Assembly (NCBI RefSeq): GCF_021347895.1
Contig: NC_067113.1
Location: 40,401,474-40,465,473 of the forward strand
Source: Acanthochromis polyacanthus
Taxonomy: Eukaryota; Chordata; Actinopteri; Pomacentridae
DNA: 64,000 bases
Direction: 5' to 3'
This document shows positions 59,240-64,000 of this stretch, piece after piece. Within the stretch, counting starts at the first letter, position 1, and each line of letters begins with the position of its first letter. The notes beneath the pieces are model-generated. The model was not told the DNA's origin, did no database searches, and saw only the letters and a program-made list of their open reading frames with translations. The position numbers and the translations under genes are program-made.

Positions 59240-60711
59240 AGAGGGTCCTCGGCTGACGATGTCCTCAACATACGGTGTTTTGTTATGTCGGAACTGCTTA
59301 CGTGGAACTAGTTGATGAGCAAAGCGGATGAATACGTCGTCACGTGGCACTATAAGATGGCTTTATTTATATTCTCTAGTTGTATGCCACTTTGGATTGT
59401 GCTACATTTGCTAAGTTTTTGTCCATTATGGCTCCCAGCGTAAGTCAGACTCTTCTGATGGCAGTGCTTCAAAGAAAAGGAAATCTGTCTCCATGGAAGT
59501 GAAATTAGATAGAATAAAACGCTCAAAACAGTTCAAAACACCGACCAACATTGGTTAAGTTGTAAAAACAGGTCAACATATTGTAGTGACCCTCTGTGAT
59601 GAATGAGTGAGACTTTATCTGGTTCTCTGCTGGTTTATTGAACCTTCACACAGGATACTGTGGGCCGTAGCCAACGCCAGAGTAACTAGAAAAACCCCAT
59701 AACTTGGCTCCAGAACAACTAGAAAAACCCCATAACTTGGCTCCAGAACAACTAGAAAAACCCCATAACTTGGCTCCAGAACAACTAGAAAAACCCCATA
59801 ACTTGGCTCCAGAACAACTAGAAAAACCCCATAACTTGGCTCCAGAACAACTAGAAAAACCCCATAACTTGGCTCCAGAACAACTAGAAAAACCCCATAA
59901 CTTGGCTCCAGAACAACTAGAAAAACCCCATAACTTGGCTCCAGAACAACTAGAAAAACCCCATAACTTGGCTCCAGAACAACTAGAAAAACCCCATAAC
60001 TTGGCTCCAGAATAACTAGAAAAACCCCATAACTTAGCTCCAGAACAACTAGAAAAACCCCATAACTTGGCTCCAGAACAACTAGAAAAACCCCATAACT
60101 TGGCTCCAGAACAACTAGAAAAACCCCATAACTTGGCTCCAGAACAACTAGAAAAACCTCATAACTTGGCTCCAGAACAACTAGAAAAACCTCATAACTT
60201 AGCTCCAGAACAACTAGAAAAACCTCATAACTTAGCTCCAGAACAACTAGAAAAACCTCATAACTTAGCTCCAGAATAACTAGAAAAACCCCATAACTTG
60301 GCTCCAGAACAACTAGAAAAACCTCATAACTTAGCTCCAGAATAACTAGAAAAACCTCATAACTTAGCTCCAGAATTAGCCACCGTTCCCAGCTCTCTCT
60401 ACTGCTGACTCTCAGCCAATCAGAGGCGAGCTAACCAAACATGGCACGTTCACTGACATTAGGTAAATCTGGAACTGAACAATAAATATTGAAATCTCAA
60501 CATCAACAATATCAGTCTGTTACAATGTTTTGTTATCTTCTAGTAAAATGATTCATACATGCATGAAAGTCGTTGGTATTCATGACTTTATGAAGAACTG
60601 ATTGATATTGTGATGAACGTAACGGCTTTGTTTACATTTTTGCGGGAGTTCCGACTTACAACTTACATCAATCTGTAGGAACAGAATTCTGACGTAAACT
60701 GAGGACCCTCT
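59240..60711. mobile_element. Putative MITE with AGAGGGTCCTC termini enclosing a minisatellite
   Basis: AGAGGGTCCTC at 59240-59250 is repeated in inverse at 60701-60711. Just inside, TGTCGGAACT on the left faces AGTTCCGACTTAC on the right, extending the inverted similarity. No obvious target duplication or transposase. The class is unknown. Confidence 0.5.
59677..60369 (+). repeat. 33-bp minisatellite, 21 units without indels
   Basis: The unit starts CCAGAACAACTAGAAAAACC and continues CCATAACTTGGCT. Units fall exactly every 33 bp from 59677 to 60369. The first units are nearly identical; towards the 3' end they carry shared variants (CCTCAT for CCCCAT, TTAGCT for TTGGCT, GAATAAC for GAACAAC). 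Because 33 is a multiple of three, one frame reads as an 11-residue repeat (APEQLEKPHNL), broken where GAATAA creates stops. It is taken as non-coding repeat DNA. Confidence 0.97.
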
Positions 60712-63700
60712 GCATGTGAACAGACTCTGGTTCAATACTGTAATCAAACGTTTTCTAAGATTTTGTATATTTTCTGTTTTGTCCTAAACTAAAGCGTTGC
60801 AAGTTTCGATAAGATTTTGCAGAATTCCTTCATCATCTATGACCAGAAGTAACCGGCCACAGCTACTTTTATAAAAAGCCAACAACTACTACTTCTGAAA
60901 CTTTGGAAACATTCAACTCTGTGTTTGCTGGTCCACAAGGGATGAAACCTCATTTTTCTGCGCGCCGCCTCTTTATTGTTTCAATACAGATCTAAGAACG
61001 CGCTATTGCCAGCGAACTTAACAGAAGACAAAAACGATACGGAGTCTCATGGTAGATTTTCTTCCGCCATCATCAAAAAATAGGAAATATCTTGTGGAAG
61101 AATTGTCTTTCATCCCTCCAGAGACTTGTGGAATCAATGCCGCTGTGTACTGAAGCTGTTCTGGAGGCTTCTGGAGCCACTAACAGACTTTTGTTGTCAC
61201 CCATCATTTCCGCTGTTCTTTGGAGGACTTAAAGAGTGTGTAAATAGGCCGTCTTTAGGAGGTTATACAGCAGACTAATGGATTTTTCACAACCTAGGGA
61301 TAACCTAGGATAGTAATGTCTTCATATTTATATATAAAGCAATGCAAAGTGATTTGCTTGCCATTATTAAATCCATTAGTAACAACCTATGAGCCTTTTT
61401 GAAAGCACGTCTCATTAGAAAGTTTCACTGATGAAGAAAACAGGACGAGGTGAGCGTGCTCAGTGTGGAGCAGCAGGCGGAAAGCTCCGATGTGAGGCTG
61501 TACGTCGGTGCTCGGTAACCTGGTCGGCCTCCAGAGCTCCGACGGCCATCTGGACCTCGCAGACCCACAAACACACGAAGAACCGCCTCGGCCTGAACAG
61601 CTGCTTGTTTTCTCTGCAGCTATGAATCCATGAAAATGCGCGGAAGCAGAGGTGGGTCACTCAAAGTGCTGCTGAAGCGTTTCCAACACGCCGTCCATTT
61701 CCTGGTTGTCTGACCAGCAGCACCCTGTGCAGTAAGTGGCTTTCCTCACGGCGCTCTCTGCCTACTAAGTGGTCCTCCAGAGAGGGAAGCTGGCATTCAG
61801 AGCCAACAATAAAAGGTCCATTTGGTAGCTGGAGGTTTATTGATCCGAAATGCTGCTTTCCAGAAAGAGAGGAAGCGGCGCTGTAACGGGGGACAGCCGC
61901 CACCGTCTGTGTGGCCTTTTTGATGGCGTGAACTGTTCAGCAATGTGTTGAGCCGCGAGTGACAGAGAGACGCACAGTGTTTCACAGAAGCCTTATGTTT
62001 GATGCATGATAACACAGTTTGATACGGCGCCTGACTGACTGATATCATCATAACAACGCTCAGTCTGCTGTGCGCGATTCAAATTTACACCTCTTCAGAA
62101 AGATGTCAAGTGGAGCTGCTGCTTATCACGTCACAATGCGTCTCAGAAAGGAGAGGCGAAGACAGGCAGAGGAACCATCGCACTGCAGAGGAGAGCAGTA
62201 GATAATGAGGACTGATCGGGAACGTCTCGAAGATCAAATCCTCGTATTGAAAAGCTGCTTGTGTTTTTCTTTTATACTCAATACTCATTTCCTTCCTGGT
62301 CTGAACCCTTAATCAGTCTATGCTTCCTTCTGACAAGAGAAGAGTAAAACCTGCAAATTAAATATTTGCTTTTTCCTTTTGCCGATTCATTATTTGAACC
62401 TAGATTTAGATTTAGACACTGAGGAACACGAGCACATATTGTAATAAAGCAACAACTCAAACTAAAGCTGGTGCAGCTACTAAAGGGAGGTAGTCAAATG
62501 GTTTGTACATAGAGATATATGCATATACGGGTGTGTGTATTCCAGGTTTTTTATATTATACATCATGTATCTTATGTGTTTTTAGGAGCATGTGTTCGGT
62601 TTTTACCTTTGTCTCAAACAACACGTGGCAGATAATAATAAAATAAACACTGAACTTTGAAACCTCGAGACCTAAAGACGCCGAAAAGAAGCAAAAGATA
62701 TATTAGGTGATAAAATACGGCAGTAAAAGTATCAATTATTAATGGAGCAAGCATTAATTTATGAGCAAAATAAACCAAGACGTGCCCTGCTCAGTGTTGT
62801 TAATGGTGTTAAGTTTCTAGAAATCCTGTGCGTTCATCTGCACAAAATAAAAAATATTATGCTGATCAAATCGGTCAGATTTCTCATGCTAATCCTAACC
62901 CCACTACCAACACACATTTTATGTTTCTATTACATGATAAATAGCCTGCAAATACATAATTTTATATGTGAAAACTATAAATGCAGACATGAACTGTCTT
63001 ACAAATGAAAGACGTTAACGTGTAAGATCACGCTTCATTTGTAAGGTTAAAAATTTAATCTTGACATTCGAAAACTCAGCAGACAAAAAGTCCAATCAGT
63101 AGCTGCTGTGGAGCTTTTGATCGTCACACATGAGCTTCCTCATGATATGGAGTTTGCCACTTGTGACATGTTGGAAACTGCCGTCAGCTGCGCAAAAGCG
63201 GCCTCATAGCGGAGGACCACCTTTTCGACACGCTGCCCGGGGAAGTTAAAGAGTGCATCAGCCGAGACACCACCTTTACGAACGGCTTATAGCACAACAG
63301 AGCGGCTGGCAATAACAGATTCAAGACACTTTTTACTATTATCCATAAAAATGAATGCATTTTTCTTAATTATTTTAATGGGGTATCTTAGTTACTTATA
63401 TTTTAATGTGATTTAGAAAAGATGCAGATTGCTTTTGTTGTTGCTAATTATGTATCTAATTCAGCTTTTTTTTCCCCCGTAGCTTTTAGAAATCCAGCTT
63501 CTTTATATAATGCCCAATAAACCAAAACTGTTTGCTCCAGCGACACCGTATGTAGATTTGTTGTTATCGTTTTAGGTACTCAGGTATATTTGAAACCACG
63601 GGGAATAATCTTTTAGCCTTAACTGCTGCCATTTTATTTTTTTACAGTGAGGGCTTTCACAAACAAAAAGGCCAAAAATGAATAATTAACGTCGTCACTT

Positions 63701-64000
63701 TTTCATCCAGACACCATCCGCACAACAACTTTCACATGTTATAGACGCAAACACAATGCAGCAGTCCTTTTCTCGGTAGTTTGTAGCTTTTGTCAAACTC
63801 ATAATCGATGTATATTGACACTGAACGGAAACCCACGACTGTACCTGTGAACTACAAACTCATCCCACATGACATCATCACAGTGGCCTGTTGGTGGCAG
63901 TTATATCTAAAAGAAGCACAAATTTAAGGGAGAAAATCAAATGCGCAAAAACGGAAATGCCCATAAATCGCATATGACACATAAAAAAATAAATGAAGAA

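Noticed and set aside
59704..60279. 11-residue tandem-repeat proteins
   Set aside because: Product of the 33-bp minisatellite; the frame is broken by GAATAA stops and lacks an ATG or flanking coding sequence.

Overview
This is a vertebrate nuclear window, almost certainly from a ray-finned fish and probably a percomorph teleost. The evidence is multi-exon genes with GT-AG introns, fish-like versions of vertebrate proteins, and dense teleost repeats (Tc1 and hAT-like elements, TTAA-flanked MITEs, a CAATTCAATTTTATT repeat, giant minisatellites). There are no operons, bacterial signals, rRNA or convincing tRNA genes. All gene models were built by hand from splice sites, reading phase and recalled vertebrate homologues; no alignment was run.

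Layout. (1) 0.1-22.5 kb, minus strand: golgb1 (giantin), a Golgi coiled-coil tether, in 19 coding exons (2158-22438) that sum to 8,919 bp (2,972 residues plus stop). Its introns carry a hAT-like element with a simple-repeat core, a broken zinc-finger fragment and a piggyBac-like MITE. (2) 23.4-24.4 kb, plus strand: a possible small one-coding-exon gene (94 residues, unknown) with its own poly(A) signal, overlapping the probable golgb1 promoter. (3) 27.4-33.4 kb, plus strand: a guanylate cyclase activating protein gene in four exons (189 residues), best fitting guca1c/GCAP3. (4) 35.1-48.8 kb, minus strand: orc5, origin recognition complex subunit 5, 14 coding exons, 442 residues. Its fourth intron holds a 2.2-kb CTTC-rich composite minisatellite. 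(5) 50.5 kb onwards, plus strand: the first coding exon of lhfpl3, a four-pass claudin-like protein. The remaining 13 kb appears to be its first intron, with a diverged tandem duplication, a nearly intact Tc1-like transposon in one duplicate, a hAT-like fragment and a 21-unit, 33-bp minisatellite inside a putative MITE.

The genes do not form a pathway. They act in Golgi structure, photoreceptor calcium feedback, DNA replication licensing and membrane or synaptic organisation. The head-to-head orc5/lhfpl3 pair matches the arrangement I recall on human 7q22, and a GCAP3-type gene near golgb1 recalls human 3q13, so the window seems to join two ancestral linkage blocks. I found no clearly new biological system. 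The most informative points are a perfect 81-bp palindrome, nested transposons with visible empty sites, a Tc1 transposase apparently broken by one base in an A-run, two long indel-free or stop-free repeat arrays, and the unassigned 94-residue ORF.
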